A DNA stretch of 64,000 bases, taken from positions 186,001 to 250,000 of the forward strand of contig NZ_BKAH01000002.1 in the NCBI RefSeq assembly GCF_007992455.1, read 5' to 3'. Positions within the stretch are counted from its first letter, which is position 1, and each line of letters opens with the position of its first letter. The position numbers and the translations under genes are program-made. A model generated the notes under the pieces. That model was not told where the DNA came from, ran no database searches, and was given only the letters and a program-made list of their open reading frames with translations. Source of the DNA: Microbacterium saccharophilum (GTDB lineage Bacteria; Actinomycetota; Actinomycetes; Actinomycetales; Microbacteriaceae). Shown here piece after piece: positions 44,796 through 53,675 of this stretch.

Positions 44796-44873
44796 CCGAT
44801 CGCCTTCGGGTGGCGATCGGGCCGGCAGCCTTCGGGTGGCTGACGTGGTCGTCGTGTCTCATTCGCGAGAATA
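44796..44873 (-). promoter_or_regulatory. Promoter and leader hairpins with ACCCGAA loops, Tat gene 2
   Basis: Coding-strand TATTCT (44868-44873) is a -10 candidate. The RNA would carry two hairpins with the same 7-nt loop ACCCGAA. One has a perfect 9-bp stem (44796-44804 with 44812-44820) and one a 5-bp stem (44826-44830 with 44838-44842). Confidence 0.6.
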
Positions 44874-44892
44874 GGGTCGCTCGTCCGCGATC

Positions 44893-44939
44893 TTGCGGGA
44901 CTTCGGGGGATCTTGCGCCGGAATTGCGCTCAACCTGCG
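44893..44939 (-). promoter_or_regulatory. Phased CGCAA array upstream of Tat gene 2
   Basis: TTGCG on the plus strand occurs at 44893, 44913 and 44924, and CTGCG at 44935. The last three are exactly 11 bp apart. The array overlaps the 3' end of the GGDEF-like gene by 10 bp. Confidence 0.45.
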
Positions 44940-46060
44940 ATTTGGGTGCGCTCCCACCGATCGCCGCCCCGCTGCTGGGCCTCCGAGACACGTCCCGCGG
45001 CGCCTTCGAGCAGCGCGTCCAGGTCGTGGCCGACGGCATCCACGCTCGCCCAGCCGATGCTCGCGGACAGGCGCACATTCGTCGGCTGCTCGGCATCCGC
45101 GGCGGCGACACGGGCGAGCAGTTGCGACAGCACCTGCCGCACGGCGCCCTCGGGCCGCGGCAGGAGCACGACGAACCCGGTGTCGCCGCGCGCTTCGATA
45201 TCGGCATCCGCGGGAAGGGACGCCCGCACGTCGCGCGCGAACCCTTCAGTGATCGCGGCGAATGCGATCGAGTTCGATGCGTCGCGCAGGTCGTCGGGAT
45301 CGTCGAGGCGGATGTCGAGCACCGACCACCACTGGTCGCCCGCTGCCCGCGCCCGGGCGAGACGGTCGGCCGCGACATCGGTGAAGCACGACGCGGTGCG
45401 CTGCCCCGCCGCAGCCGGCGTCGTGCGGGCGAGCAGCAGCACCGTGACGAGCGCGCAGACGACGTAGAAGATCGACCCCAGCGAGTTGAGGTCGCGCACG
45501 AAGCCGAGCTCGGCGGCGCTGGCCATGGTGCCGGACTGCGCGTACCGCACACCGCCGTCGATGAGGGCCAGGATGCTGAAGGCCACGTACCCGCCGGAGG
45601 CGAGCGCGAGGGGGAGCGCCTCGTCGCGGCGCTCGCTCCCGAGGCGGACGAGCTCGACGATGACGAGCACCGCGAGCGCGCCCGCGATGGCGAAGTCGAG
45701 GCGGAAGATGAGCGCGTAGTGGGCGGTCGTCGCCGTCGCGGCGAGCAGGATCGTCGAGGCCACGGCATAGGCGAAGACCGGCAGCCAGTACAGGCGGGCG
45801 GCGCCGCGCCACGCGCGCAGGCCCACCCACACGAACGCGCCGGCGCCGAGCAGCGCGCCGGACGCTGCCGCCCGGAGCGGCAGCGAGCCCACCGCGTCGG
45901 CGGCGACCCAGCCGAAGGAGGCGATGGTCGTCAGCGTGAACGCGAACGCCCAGATCGACGTCGCGCGCGACGGGCGCGAGAGGAAGCCCAGCCCGATCAC
46001 CAGGCCCGTGCTGAGGAGGGACAAGACCGCGAAGCTGACGCTCGCGTGGGTATTGATCAC
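44930..46060 (-). CDS. Membrane protein with degenerate GGDEF domain
   Basis: 376 residues. Six or seven membrane segments (about 8-210) precede a cytoplasmic domain (about 225-370) with the GGDEF fold. The signature loop, normally GGDEF, reads RGDTGF (291-296), and the terminal SASIGWAS strand is preserved. It is therefore probably inactive as a diguanylate cyclase and may sense c-di-GMP, GTP or a partner protein. The GTG start overlaps the histidine kinase stop by 4 bp (GTGA), so the three signalling genes form one operon. Confidence 0.75.
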   Translation of the reverse strand: MINTHASVSFAVLSLLSTGLVIGLGFLSRPSRATSIWAFAFTLTTIASFGWVAADAVGSLPLRAAASGALLGAGAFVWVGLRAWRGAARLYWLPVFAYAVASTILLAATATTAHYALIFRLDFAIAGALAVLVIVELVRLGSERRDEALPLALASGGYVAFSILALIDGGVRYAQSGTMASAAELGFVRDLNSLGSIFYVVCALVTVLLLARTTPAAAGQRTASCFTDVAADRLARARAAGDQWWSVLDIRLDDPDDLRDASNSIAFAAITEGFARDVRASLPADADIEARGDTGFVVLLPRPEGAVRQVLSQLLARVAAADAEQPTNVRLSASIGWASVDAVGHDLDALLEGAAGRVSEAQQRGGDRWERTQIAG

Positions 46061-47715
46061 GCGGTGATTCCTTCTGTGCTGGACCGGGGGAGGCGGAGGA
46101 CGACGCGGGTCCCGACATCGATGGTGCTCGTGACCGTCAGTGTGCCGTCGTGCTGCTGGACGATGTCCCGCGCGATGGCCATGCCGAGGCCCGAGCCGGG
46201 GATGCCGCTGTCGCGCGCGCTCTGGGCGCGGAAGTCGCGGTCGAACACGCGGGCGAGGTCGTCGGCGGAGATACCGATTCCGGTGTCGGCGATGACGAGC
46301 TCGACCGTGTCGTCCGACCCGCCCGCCGAGAGCGTCACGACGCCGCCGCGACCGGTGTACTTGACGGCGTTCCCCAAGAGGTTGTCGACCACCTGGCGCA
46401 GCCGGAACGCATCGCCGCAGATCGGCAGCTCGCCGTCGAGCAGGCTGCGGATGCCGACGTCCGCCGCGCAGGCGGCGGGATGGAACGCTTCGACGGATGC
46501 CGTCGCCACGGCGCGGAGGTCGAGCACGGCGCGCGCGTCTTCGGGTGGAGTGGCGTGCGCGGTCAGCGCCGAGGTGATCAGCCGCTGCATCCGGGCGCTC
46601 GCGTTCTCGATGACGCTCAGCTGGTCGTGGACGTCGGGTGGCAGATCTTCGCGGTCGAGCAAGAGGTCGGTGTGCCCGGCGATCGCGGTGAGGGGGTTGC
46701 GCAGCTCGTGCGAGACGATGCTCGAGACGGTCTGGCGCTCACGGGCCGCGTGGAAGGCGCCCGTCGCATCGTGGACTGTCAGGAGGATGCCGGCGGGCTC
46801 GGGGCCGTCCGGCATCGCGCGGCTCGACACGTCGAGGGCGCGCCACGACCCGTTCGGGTCGAAGAGCCAGACGCGTTCGTTGTCGAACTCCTCCGCGCGC
46901 GCGGCGCGCGCTGCCGTCGTCCGTTCGCGCGGCAGCGCGAAGCCGCGGTAGTCGTCGTACTCCACGGCGCTCGCCGGCTGGGCCGAGGAGATGTCGTCGA
47001 TGCCGTACAGCACGCGATAGGCCCGGTTCGCGGCCACGACGACGCCCTGTGGGCTGACGCGCGCGAGACCGGTCTCCATCGACTCGAACAGGGCCGCCGC
47101 ACCCGCCTCCTGCGCCTCGACGCGGTGCAGCGTGCGGGTGAGCTGGGCGGACTGCCGGCGCAGCAGGCGAGCGAAGGCGCGGGTGCGGCGTGCGCCGATC
47201 TGGATCGTCATCCCGAGCAGCCCGAGCACGAGCAGGACGACGAGGAGCCGCAGCGCCAGATCGGGGGTGATGGGCGCGTGCAGCGCCACCGCGAGCACGA
47301 GCGCGGCGATCTCGCCGAGCGCCGCGATGAGCCAGCCGAAGCTGTAGTAGGTCGAGATCCAGGCGACCGGGAACACCCAGAGGAAGCCGAGGCGGGCGTC
47401 GTTGCCGGCGTACAGCAGACCGATCGCGGCGATGTCGAGGGCCGGCACGAGCGCCACGACGTCCTTGCCGAGACGGGGCCAGGGCGTCGCCAAGGTCGCG
47501 CAGGTCAGCAGCATGATCAGGACCAGGCCACCGCCGAATGTCGGCAGCGCGTACATCTCGGGGTCGAGCAGGGCGATCGCCACGGAGATCGTGCCGGCGC
47601 TGAGCGCGACGATCAGCTGCCATTGCCAGATCGAGCGGGAACGTGCATCGCCCCAGGTGCGTATCGCCCGGGGTCGGCTCAGCCGCTCGACATCCGGGGT
47701 GGTCTCTGCCCGCAC
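46057..47715 (-). CDS. Sensor histidine kinase
   Basis: 552 residues. Five or six membrane segments (about 30-170), a coiled-coil stretch, a PAS-like sensor region (about 200-310) and a HisKA/HATPase core. The H-box SHELRNPLTAI, N-box DNLLGNAVKY, G1 DTGIGI and G2 GSGLGMAI are all intact, so it should be active. It lies directly downstream of the response regulator (3-bp gap) and overlaps the GGDEF-like gene. The stimulus is unknown. Confidence 0.92.
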   Translation of the reverse strand: MRAETTPDVERLSRPRAIRTWGDARSRSIWQWQLIVALSAGTISVAIALLDPEMYALPTFGGGLVLIMLLTCATLATPWPRLGKDVVALVPALDIAAIGLLYAGNDARLGFLWVFPVAWISTYYSFGWLIAALGEIAALVLAVALHAPITPDLALRLLVVLLVLGLLGMTIQIGARRTRAFARLLRRQSAQLTRTLHRVEAQEAGAAALFESMETGLARVSPQGVVVAANRAYRVLYGIDDISSAQPASAVEYDDYRGFALPRERTTAARAARAEEFDNERVWLFDPNGSWRALDVSSRAMPDGPEPAGILLTVHDATGAFHAARERQTVSSIVSHELRNPLTAIAGHTDLLLDREDLPPDVHDQLSVIENASARMQRLITSALTAHATPPEDARAVLDLRAVATASVEAFHPAACAADVGIRSLLDGELPICGDAFRLRQVVDNLLGNAVKYTGRGGVVTLSAGGSDDTVELVIADTGIGISADDLARVFDRDFRAQSARDSGIPGSGLGMAIARDIVQQHDGTLTVTSTIDVGTRVVLRLPRSSTEGITA

Positions 47716-47718
47716 CGC

Positions 47719-48528
47719 CTAGCCGGCCACAGTGGGCACGGGCTCGGTGTGCCGACGGGGCACGACCGCGCGGTAGCCGGCGCCGCGGACGGTTTCGATG
47801 AACCGCGGGCGCGCAGCGGACTCGCCGAGCTTGCGCCGCAGGTTGGTGATGTGCGCCTCGATCGAGCGCTCCTCCGACTCGGTCACCGTGTCGGGGCTGA
47901 GGTGCGACTCGTCGCGCAGGGTGAGGACGAGGTCGGCCTTGCTGCGCAGCCGCCGCTCCGACCCCAGCAGGGTGGCGAGCAGATCGAACTCGCTGCGTGT
48001 GAGCGCGACGTCCTCGCCGTCGAGGGTGACGGTGTGGTCGTCGAGGTCGAGGACGAGGCCGTCCTGGCGCAGCACGCGGCGCGACGGCGAGGCGCCGGGC
48101 ACGATCTCGAGCGCCGCCGTGTCGAGCGTCGCCATGGTCTGCGGCACCCGCACGCGCCGGAGGATCGCCGACACCCGGGCGCGCAGCTCGCGGGCGCGGA
48201 ACGGCTTCACGACCACGTCGTCGACCCCGACGCTGAACCCGAGCACGGCGTCGGCCTCGTCGGCGAGGGCCGTGATGAGCAGGATGTAGGTGTCGCTGAT
48301 CTCGCGGATGCGGCGCGCCGTCTCGAACCCGTCGATGCCGGGCATGTTCACATCGAGCGTCGTGATCACCGGCCGGTAGGTCGCCACGGCTTCGACGCCC
48401 GCGACCCCGTTGTTGACCGCGATGGGGGAGAAGCCGGCGCTCGTCAGGATCTGCACGAGCAGGTGTCGCACATCGTCGTCATCGTCGATGACGACCGCCA
48501 GGGGCGCTGCGGAGCCGAGGTCGCTCAT
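47719..48528 (-). CDS. OmpR/PhoB-type response regulator
   Basis: 269 residues. Receiver domain at 8-125 with the acidic pocket DDDDD (15-19), the phospho-acceptor Asp59 in TTLDVNMPG, and Lys near 109. A linker of about 35 residues is followed by a winged-helix DNA-binding domain (about 160-260) ending RGAGYRAVV. ATG at 48528 with AAGAGAGAC upstream. First gene of the signalling operon. It may control the nearby surface genes; targets are not evident. Confidence 0.92.
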   Translation of the reverse strand: MSDLGSAAPLAVVIDDDDDVRHLLVQILTSAGFSPIAVNNGVAGVEAVATYRPVITTLDVNMPGIDGFETARRIREISDTYILLITALADEADAVLGFSVGVDDVVVKPFRARELRARVSAILRRVRVPQTMATLDTAALEIVPGASPSRRVLRQDGLVLDLDDHTVTLDGEDVALTRSEFDLLATLLGSERRLRSKADLVLTLRDESHLSPDTVTESEERSIEAHITNLRRKLGESAARPRFIETVRGAGYRAVVPRRHTEPVPTVAG

Positions 48529-48602
48529 AGGTCTCTCTTGCCGGGTGGTGTCCCGCGCCGCGGCGGCGCGGTCTGCCGGGCCCGTTGCTGAAGCGTGCCC
48601 TG

Positions 48603-49511
48603 CTAGCCCCGATTGTGCCAGATCGCGCGCACTGCGCGTGGCAGCGACCGCAGACCGCGCGGCCAGCGGGCGATGCGGCCCCGGACTTTCGGCCAGAACG
48701 CGTCGGGGATCTCCGGCCGTGCGATCAGCAGATCGTGGTCGGTGGGCCAGATGGCGCGCCACAGGACGCGGAGCTTCGCGCGTCCGTGCGACCTCCGGAG
48801 GGCGACGAACCACTGGTACGCGCCGACAGATCCCGCGTCGACGCGTTCGCGCCACTCGCGCAAGCCGTGGGGCGCTTGGTCAGCGGATGCGGGAAGATCT
48901 ACGCCCAGACGGGGGAGCACCGTTCGGAGTGTTTCGGCGCTGCCCGTAGCGGCGGCCAGGTCCGCGAGCTGCACCCGCTCCAACTCGGTCAGCTCGACCG
49001 CGAGCAACTCCTTCAACTCGGCCGCGTGACGCTCCTGCATCACGGTTCCCCGGAGTGAATGGAGGGCGAGGATCAGCACTCCCGCGACGCGATCCGGAAC
49101 CAGGCACGACTGGTGTGCGAAATCGAGTGTCGTACGCCGCGCCCAAAGGGCTTCGAAGGCTTCGGCGGGGTCACCGAGAAAGCCGGGATAGTGGCTGTGC
49201 ACGTCGATGTCGCAGGGCCAGCCGTCACGAAGGTAGGTCTTGGAGTGGAGCGTGGTGAGCTCGCTGAGGAGCATCGAGTCTCGCTGTCTCCACCCCACGT
49301 CGCCCAGATGTGCGCAGAAATCGTGAAAGCGAGCGGGCTCCACAAGAACATCCACGTCGCCCGAAACGCGAGCCGAGCGCAGACCCTGACGATGAAGTGC
49401 CGGGCCCTTGATGAACAAGGCCCGAATCCCCTGCGCATCGGCCGCCTGCTGCAGCCAGGCGTGCGCGAGATCGACGGCTTCGTCCAGTCTGATCGACGCG
49501 GGTTCGGGCAC
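48603..49511 (-). CDS. PF14907-like nucleotidyltransferase family protein
   Basis: 302 residues. The N-terminal catalytic region contains IKGPALHRQGLRSARVSGDVDVLVEP (residues 34-59): a KG-x-A motif followed by G-D-V-D, as in the uncharacterised nucleotidyltransferase family PF14907. Helical C-terminal part ends in basic residues. Members occur in RiPP and polysaccharide loci, and their substrate is unknown. GTG at 49511 has TAGAGT 6 bp upstream, suggesting a leaderless transcript. Located between the signalling operon and ugd; may work with the HPrK-PqqD protein (inference). Confidence 0.7.
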   Translation of the reverse strand: MPEPASIRLDEAVDLAHAWLQQAADAQGIRALFIKGPALHRQGLRSARVSGDVDVLVEPARFHDFCAHLGDVGWRQRDSMLLSELTTLHSKTYLRDGWPCDIDVHSHYPGFLGDPAEAFEALWARRTTLDFAHQSCLVPDRVAGVLILALHSLRGTVMQERHAAELKELLAVELTELERVQLADLAAATGSAETLRTVLPRLGVDLPASADQAPHGLREWRERVDAGSVGAYQWFVALRRSHGRAKLRVLWRAIWPTDHDLLIARPEIPDAFWPKVRGRIARWPRGLRSLPRAVRAIWHNRG

Positions 49512-49531
49512 GCCCTGACTCTAGCCGTGCG

Positions 49532-50857
49532 CTAGGGGCGCCCCATGCCGTAGTACTCCCACCCCGCGGCACGCCACGCGGCCGGGTCAAGGCAGTTTCG
49601 CCCGTCGACGATGATTCGCCCTCGCGTCAGGGACGCCGCGTGGGCCGGGTCGAGCTGACGGCGGTACTCGTCCCACTCGGTGACGACGATGACGGCGTCC
49701 GCCCCGCGGAGCGCGTCGTCGCGGTCGGCGACGTAGTGCAGCTGCGGGTGGATGCGGCGCGCGTTCTCGATCGCCTCCGGGTCGGTCACCGTCACATCGG
49801 CACCCAGCCCGCGAAGCCGAACCGCGACATCGAGGGCCGGAGAGTCACGGATGTCGTCCGAGTGCGGCTTGAAGGCCGCGCCGAGCACCGTGACCTTCTT
49901 TTCGAAGACGGAGCCGCCGAACGCCGCGACGACGAGATCGACGGCACGGTCACGGCGGCGCAGGTTGATCGCGTCGACCTCCCGGAGGAACGCGACCGAC
50001 TCGCCGCGGCCGAGCTCCTCGGCGCGGGCGGAGAAGGCACGGATGTCTTTCGGCAGGCATCCGCCGCCGAAGCCGATGCCTGCTCCGAGGAAGCGTCGGC
50101 CGATGCGCGCGTCATGCCCGATCGCGTCGGCGAGCGTCGTGACGTCGGCGCCGGTGACCTCCGCGATCTCGGCCATCGCGTTGATGAACGAGATCTTGGT
50201 TGCGAGGAAGGCGTTCGCGGCGACCTTCACCAGCTCCGCCGTAGCGAGGTCGGTGACGATGAACGGGGTGCCCTTCGCGACGGACGGGTGGTAGACCTCA
50301 CGCAGGATCTCCGCGGCACGTGCGCCGGCCTCGGTCGCGACCCCGGCGTGGAACGGCACCCCGGCGACGAGCCGGTCGGGGTCGATGGTGTCTTGCACCG
50401 CGAAGCCTTCGCGCAGGAACTCCGGGTTCCAGACCAGCGTCGCGCCGGCTGCCTCGACACGCGGTGTGAGCGAAGCCGCGGTGCCGACCGGCACGGTGGA
50501 CTTCCCCGCGACGATGTCGCCCTCGGAAAGGTGGGGGAGCAGGGCGTCCACGGCGGCGTTCACGTACGTCAGATCGGCGGCGTAGCCGTCCTTCTGCTGC
50601 GGCGTGCCGACCCCGACGAAGTGCACCTGCGCCCCGGCCGCCTCGGCCATGTCGGTCGTGAACTGCAGACGGCCCGAGGCGATGCCGGCGGCCAGGATCT
50701 CCTGCAGCCCGGGCTCGAAGAACGGGGCCTCACCGGTGGAAAGCGAGGCGATCTTGTTCTCGTCGACATCGATGCCGACGACGTCGTGACCGATGGATGC
50801 CATAGCCGCGGCGTGCACCGCGCCGAGGTAGCCGCAGCCGATGACTGAAAGACGCAC
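49532..50857 (-). CDS. ugd: UDP-glucose 6-dehydrogenase
   Basis: 441 residues. Oxidises UDP-glucose to UDP-glucuronate with two NAD+. The Rossmann motif GCGYLGAVHA (7-16), the GKSTVPVGT strand and the catalytic Cys in GFGGGCLPKDIR (near 260) are clear. The GTG at 50857 has AGGAGG four bases upstream and gives MRLSVIGCGYLG; the open frame upstream is not used. Supplies glucuronic acid for the polysaccharide encoded nearby. Confidence 0.93.
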   Translation of the reverse strand: MRLSVIGCGYLGAVHAAAMASIGHDVVGIDVDENKIASLSTGEAPFFEPGLQEILAAGIASGRLQFTTDMAEAAGAQVHFVGVGTPQQKDGYAADLTYVNAAVDALLPHLSEGDIVAGKSTVPVGTAASLTPRVEAAGATLVWNPEFLREGFAVQDTIDPDRLVAGVPFHAGVATEAGARAAEILREVYHPSVAKGTPFIVTDLATAELVKVAANAFLATKISFINAMAEIAEVTGADVTTLADAIGHDARIGRRFLGAGIGFGGGCLPKDIRAFSARAEELGRGESVAFLREVDAINLRRRDRAVDLVVAAFGGSVFEKKVTVLGAAFKPHSDDIRDSPALDVAVRLRGLGADVTVTDPEAIENARRIHPQLHYVADRDDALRGADAVIVVTEWDEYRRQLDPAHAASLTRGRIIVDGRNCLDPAAWRAAGWEYYGMGRP

Positions 50858-50949
50858 GTCGCCTCCTGGGAAGATGAATTCGCTGAGGCGGTCAGCGGCG
50901 CGTCGGTGAGCGGCAAGCCTCGCGGACCAGCCTAGGGGACGCGCATTCG

Positions 50950-50978
50950 TTGACGCCGTCGCGCCGACGGCGTACCGT
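50950..50978 (+). promoter_or_regulatory. Promoter of the small Cys/His protein gene
   Basis: TTGACG (50950-50955) and TACCGT (50973-50978) are separated by 17 bp and face the small gene at 51047. Predicted leader of about 60 nt. Confidence 0.55.
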
Positions 50979-51046
50979 GCAGTCAGGACGTAGCCGTCCT
51001 TTGGGGATTCGCCGCAAGGCGGAGAGCACAAGTTCTGGGGGGAACG

Positions 51047-51223
51047 ATGCTCAAGAGATTCGTTCAGCGCGTGGACCGCGCCGTCTGGGGAAGCGCCGAC
51101 GTGCGCTGCGAAGAGTGCGGGCGGTCAGTGACGTCGCATGCAGCGGTCTGGCATGGTGCGCACCCGTACTGCTCGGTGGTGCACGAGTCCTACGACACCG
51201 GCGAGTTCGTGCTGTCGCACTGA
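51047..51223 (+). CDS. Small Cys/His-rich protein of unknown function
   Basis: 58 residues, too short for usual gene-length cutoffs. It has its own promoter and GGGGGGAA five bases upstream of the ATG. The middle holds CEECG (21-25), His31, His36, His39, Cys42 and His46, a spacing compatible with a small zinc-binding knuckle. The basic start MLKRFVQRVDRAVWG suggests nucleic-acid or membrane contact. Only plus-strand gene in a minus-strand stretch between ugd and fcl. No family recognised; a tiny zinc protein or a peptide substrate are both possible. Confidence 0.65.
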   Translation: MLKRFVQRVDRAVWGSADVRCEECGRSVTSHAAVWHGAHPYCSVVHESYDTGEFVLSH

Positions 51224-51239
51224 CTCGCCGGTGGCGAGG

Positions 51240-52220
51240 TCACTCGCGGATGTGGTCGACGTTGTCTCGGTACCAGGCGACGGTGCGCTCGAGACCGTCC
51301 TGCAGCGAAATCTTCGACGTCCACCCGGCGTCGGCGAGCTTGGAGACGTCGAGGAGCTTCTGCGGCGTGCCGTCGGGCTTCGTCGTGTCCCACTCGGTAT
51401 CGCCGGTGAAGCCGACGACCTGGCCGATCGTCTCGGCGATCTCGCGGATCGTGACGTCCGACCCGGTGCCCACGTTGACCTGCTCGGGGCCGTCGTAGTG
51501 CTCCATGAGGTGCAGCACGGCATCGGCCATGTCGTCGGAGTGCAGGAACTCGCGGCGCGGTGTGCCTGTGCCCCAGTTGGTGACCGTCGGTGCGCCCGAG
51601 GCCGCCGCCTCGTCGTATCGCCGGATCAGCGCCGGGAGCACGTGCGACCCCTTCGGCGAGAAGTTGTCGTTCGGCCCGTACAGGTTGGTCGGCATCGCCG
51701 AGATCCACGGGAGCCCGTACTGCCGTCGCACGGCCTGCGTGTGCAGGATGCCGGCGATCTTCGCGATCGCGTACGCGTCGTTGGTGGGCTCGAGGTGCCC
51801 GGTCAGCAGCGAATCCTCGCGGATCGGCTGCGCCGCGAACTTCGGGTAGATGCATGACGACCCGAGAAAGGCGACCCGCTCCACGTCGTTCGCCAGCGCC
51901 GCGTCGAGCACGTTCGTCTGAATGCGGATGTTGTCGCTGAGGAAGTCGACCGGGTAGGTGCTGTTCGCGAGGATACCGCCGACTTTTGCCGCCGCCAGGA
52001 CGACGAATTTCGGCTTGATCTCGGCCATGTAGGCGAACACGGCGTCGCGGTCTTTCAGGTCGAGCTCGGCCGAGCTCTTCCCGACGACATGCTCGAAGCC
52101 GGACGCCTCGAGCTTGCGCACGATCGCAGAGCCGACGAGCCCGCGGTGCCCGGCGACGTAGAACGTCGCATCCCGGTCGAGCTCCCCGGGGGTGAAGCCG
52201 ACCCCGTCGGGGCTGGTCAC
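51240..52220 (-). CDS. fcl: GDP-L-fucose synthase
   Basis: 326 residues. Epimerises and reduces GDP-4-keto-6-deoxymannose to GDP-L-fucose with NADPH. The nucleotide loop [10 protein letters not shown], catalytic YAIAK and the GSSCIYPK strand are conserved. The first 15 residues look like an unstructured extension relative to the E. coli enzyme. GTG at 52220 overlaps the gmd stop (GTGA), so the two enzymes of the pathway are coupled. Confidence 0.93.
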   Translation of the reverse strand: MTSPDGVGFTPGELDRDATFYVAGHRGLVGSAIVRKLEASGFEHVVGKSSAELDLKDRDAVFAYMAEIKPKFVVLAAAKVGGILANSTYPVDFLSDNIRIQTNVLDAALANDVERVAFLGSSCIYPKFAAQPIREDSLLTGHLEPTNDAYAIAKIAGILHTQAVRRQYGLPWISAMPTNLYGPNDNFSPKGSHVLPALIRRYDEAAASGAPTVTNWGTGTPRREFLHSDDMADAVLHLMEHYDGPEQVNVGTGSDVTIREIAETIGQVVGFTGDTEWDTTKPDGTPQKLLDVSKLADAGWTSKISLQDGLERTVAWYRDNVDHIRE

Positions 52221-53269
52221 GCCGCGCCCTGCGAAGCGAAGTCAGCCGTCCTCCACGACGCGAGGTTGACGGTGTCGATCCAGGCTGGGCCCTGCTCGAG
52301 AGCGGTGATGTCGGCGTCGACCATGAGAGTCGCCAGCTGCGCGCCGTCGACGCTCGGCGTCCAGCCGAGCTTCTCCTGCGCCTTGCCCGAGTCGCCGATA
52401 AGGGCGTCGACCTCCGTTGGCCGCAGGTAGCGCTCGTCGAACTTGACGAACTCCTGCCAGTCCAGACCGACGTGGCCGAAAGAGGCCTCGAGGAAGTCCT
52501 TGATCGTGTACCCGACGCCCGTCGCCAGGACGTAGTCGTCCGGGGTGTCGACCTGCAGCATCCGCCACATGCCCTCGACGTATTCCGCGGCGTAGCCCCA
52601 GTCGCGGACCGACTCGAGGTTGCCGAGGTAGAGGTCCTTCTGCACGCCGGCCTTGATGCGGGCCACGGCACGGGTGATCTTGCGAGTCACGAAGGTCTCG
52701 CCGCGGCGGGGCGACTCATGGTTGAACAGGATGCCGTTGACCGCGAACATGTCGTACGCCTCGCGGTAGTTCTTGGTGATCCAGAACGAGTACAGCTTCG
52801 CGGCCGCATAGGGGGAGCGCGGGTAGAACGGCGTCGTCTCCGACTGCGGCGGCGGCGTCGCGCCGTAGAGCTCGGAGGAGGAGGCCTGATAGAAGCGGGT
52901 CTTGATGCCCGACATGCGCACCGCTTCGAGGAGACGGATCGTGCCGGTGCCGGTCGTGTCGGCGGTGTGCTCGGGCTCGTCGAACGAGACGCGCACGTGT
53001 GACTGAGCCGCGAGGTTGTAGACCTCGTCGGGGTTGATCTCGGCGAGCAGCGTCACCAGGCGTGCGCCGTCGCTCAAGTCGCCGTAGTGCAGAAAGAGCT
53101 TCGCCTCGGGGTCGTGCGGGTCGACGTACAGGTGGTCGATGCGTGCCGTGTTGAAGGTGGAGGCGCGACGGATGAGGCCGTGCACCTCGTATCCCTTCGC
53201 GAGGAGCAGCTCAGCCAGGTAGGAGCCGTCTTGCCCGGTGATGCCGGTGATGAATGCGCGCTTGGTCAT
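52217..53269 (-). CDS. gmd: GDP-mannose 4,6-dehydratase
   Basis: 350 residues. Dehydrates GDP-mannose to GDP-4-keto-6-deoxymannose, the first step to GDP-fucose. [13 protein letters not shown] at the N-terminus, the SSSELYGA strand and catalytic YAAAK are typical, and the length is standard. The ATG at 53269 has AGGAG nine bases upstream. With fcl it forms a two-gene operon. Predicts fucose, or another deoxyhexose, in the polymer. Confidence 0.94.
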   Translation of the reverse strand: MTKRAFITGITGQDGSYLAELLLAKGYEVHGLIRRASTFNTARIDHLYVDPHDPEAKLFLHYGDLSDGARLVTLLAEINPDEVYNLAAQSHVRVSFDEPEHTADTTGTGTIRLLEAVRMSGIKTRFYQASSSELYGATPPPQSETTPFYPRSPYAAAKLYSFWITKNYREAYDMFAVNGILFNHESPRRGETFVTRKITRAVARIKAGVQKDLYLGNLESVRDWGYAAEYVEGMWRMLQVDTPDDYVLATGVGYTIKDFLEASFGHVGLDWQEFVKFDERYLRPTEVDALIGDSGKAQEKLGWTPSVDGAQLATLMVDADITALEQGPAWIDTVNLASWRTADFASQGAA

Positions 53270-53675
53270 CGGGGGTCCGCTCCTTAAGTCTTTACCGGCC
53301 TTGCCCGGCCGACCACCGTCAGATTACAGGCTCTAGGCGATGGTCAAGATTCCGCAGCCCCGCATCCGGGTAGAAGGCACCTCCAGCCGCGGGGGTAGGC
53401 TAGAAGTTGTACTTTCAGGGTTGTAGTTCGGTGGCGGCAGTGGAGTGCGAAGCGGGAGCTGGCTTGAGTAGGATCGGATCCGTCGACCTCGCACTTCGTC
53501 GCGCAGGTCCGCGCACCGCGTCTCCAGCCCACACGCGAATCAGAGATGCGGGCGAGCGCTGGCAGTCAAGGCCTTTCGTGCTCTGCCGAGCGCACTCCCT
53601 GACTCGCGCCGACGACCGGCGCCACCGAACCCGTGGTGAGTGCCCTACTGCCGTCATCGCGGCAATGAGGAAACC
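53270..53675. other. Divergent control region between gmd and the glycosyltransferases
   Basis: About 400 bp with lower GC than the surroundings. On the minus strand TAATCT (53321-53326) and TTGACC (53342-53347) could promote gmd, though the 15-bp spacing is short. No clear plus-strand promoter was found for the glycosyltransferase pair. Reading frames here are short and lack ribosome sites. Confidence 0.4.

Noticed and set aside
53339..53425. 28-codon frame starting ATGGTCAAG in the gmd-GT gap
   Set aside because: No ribosome site and no conserved feature visible.
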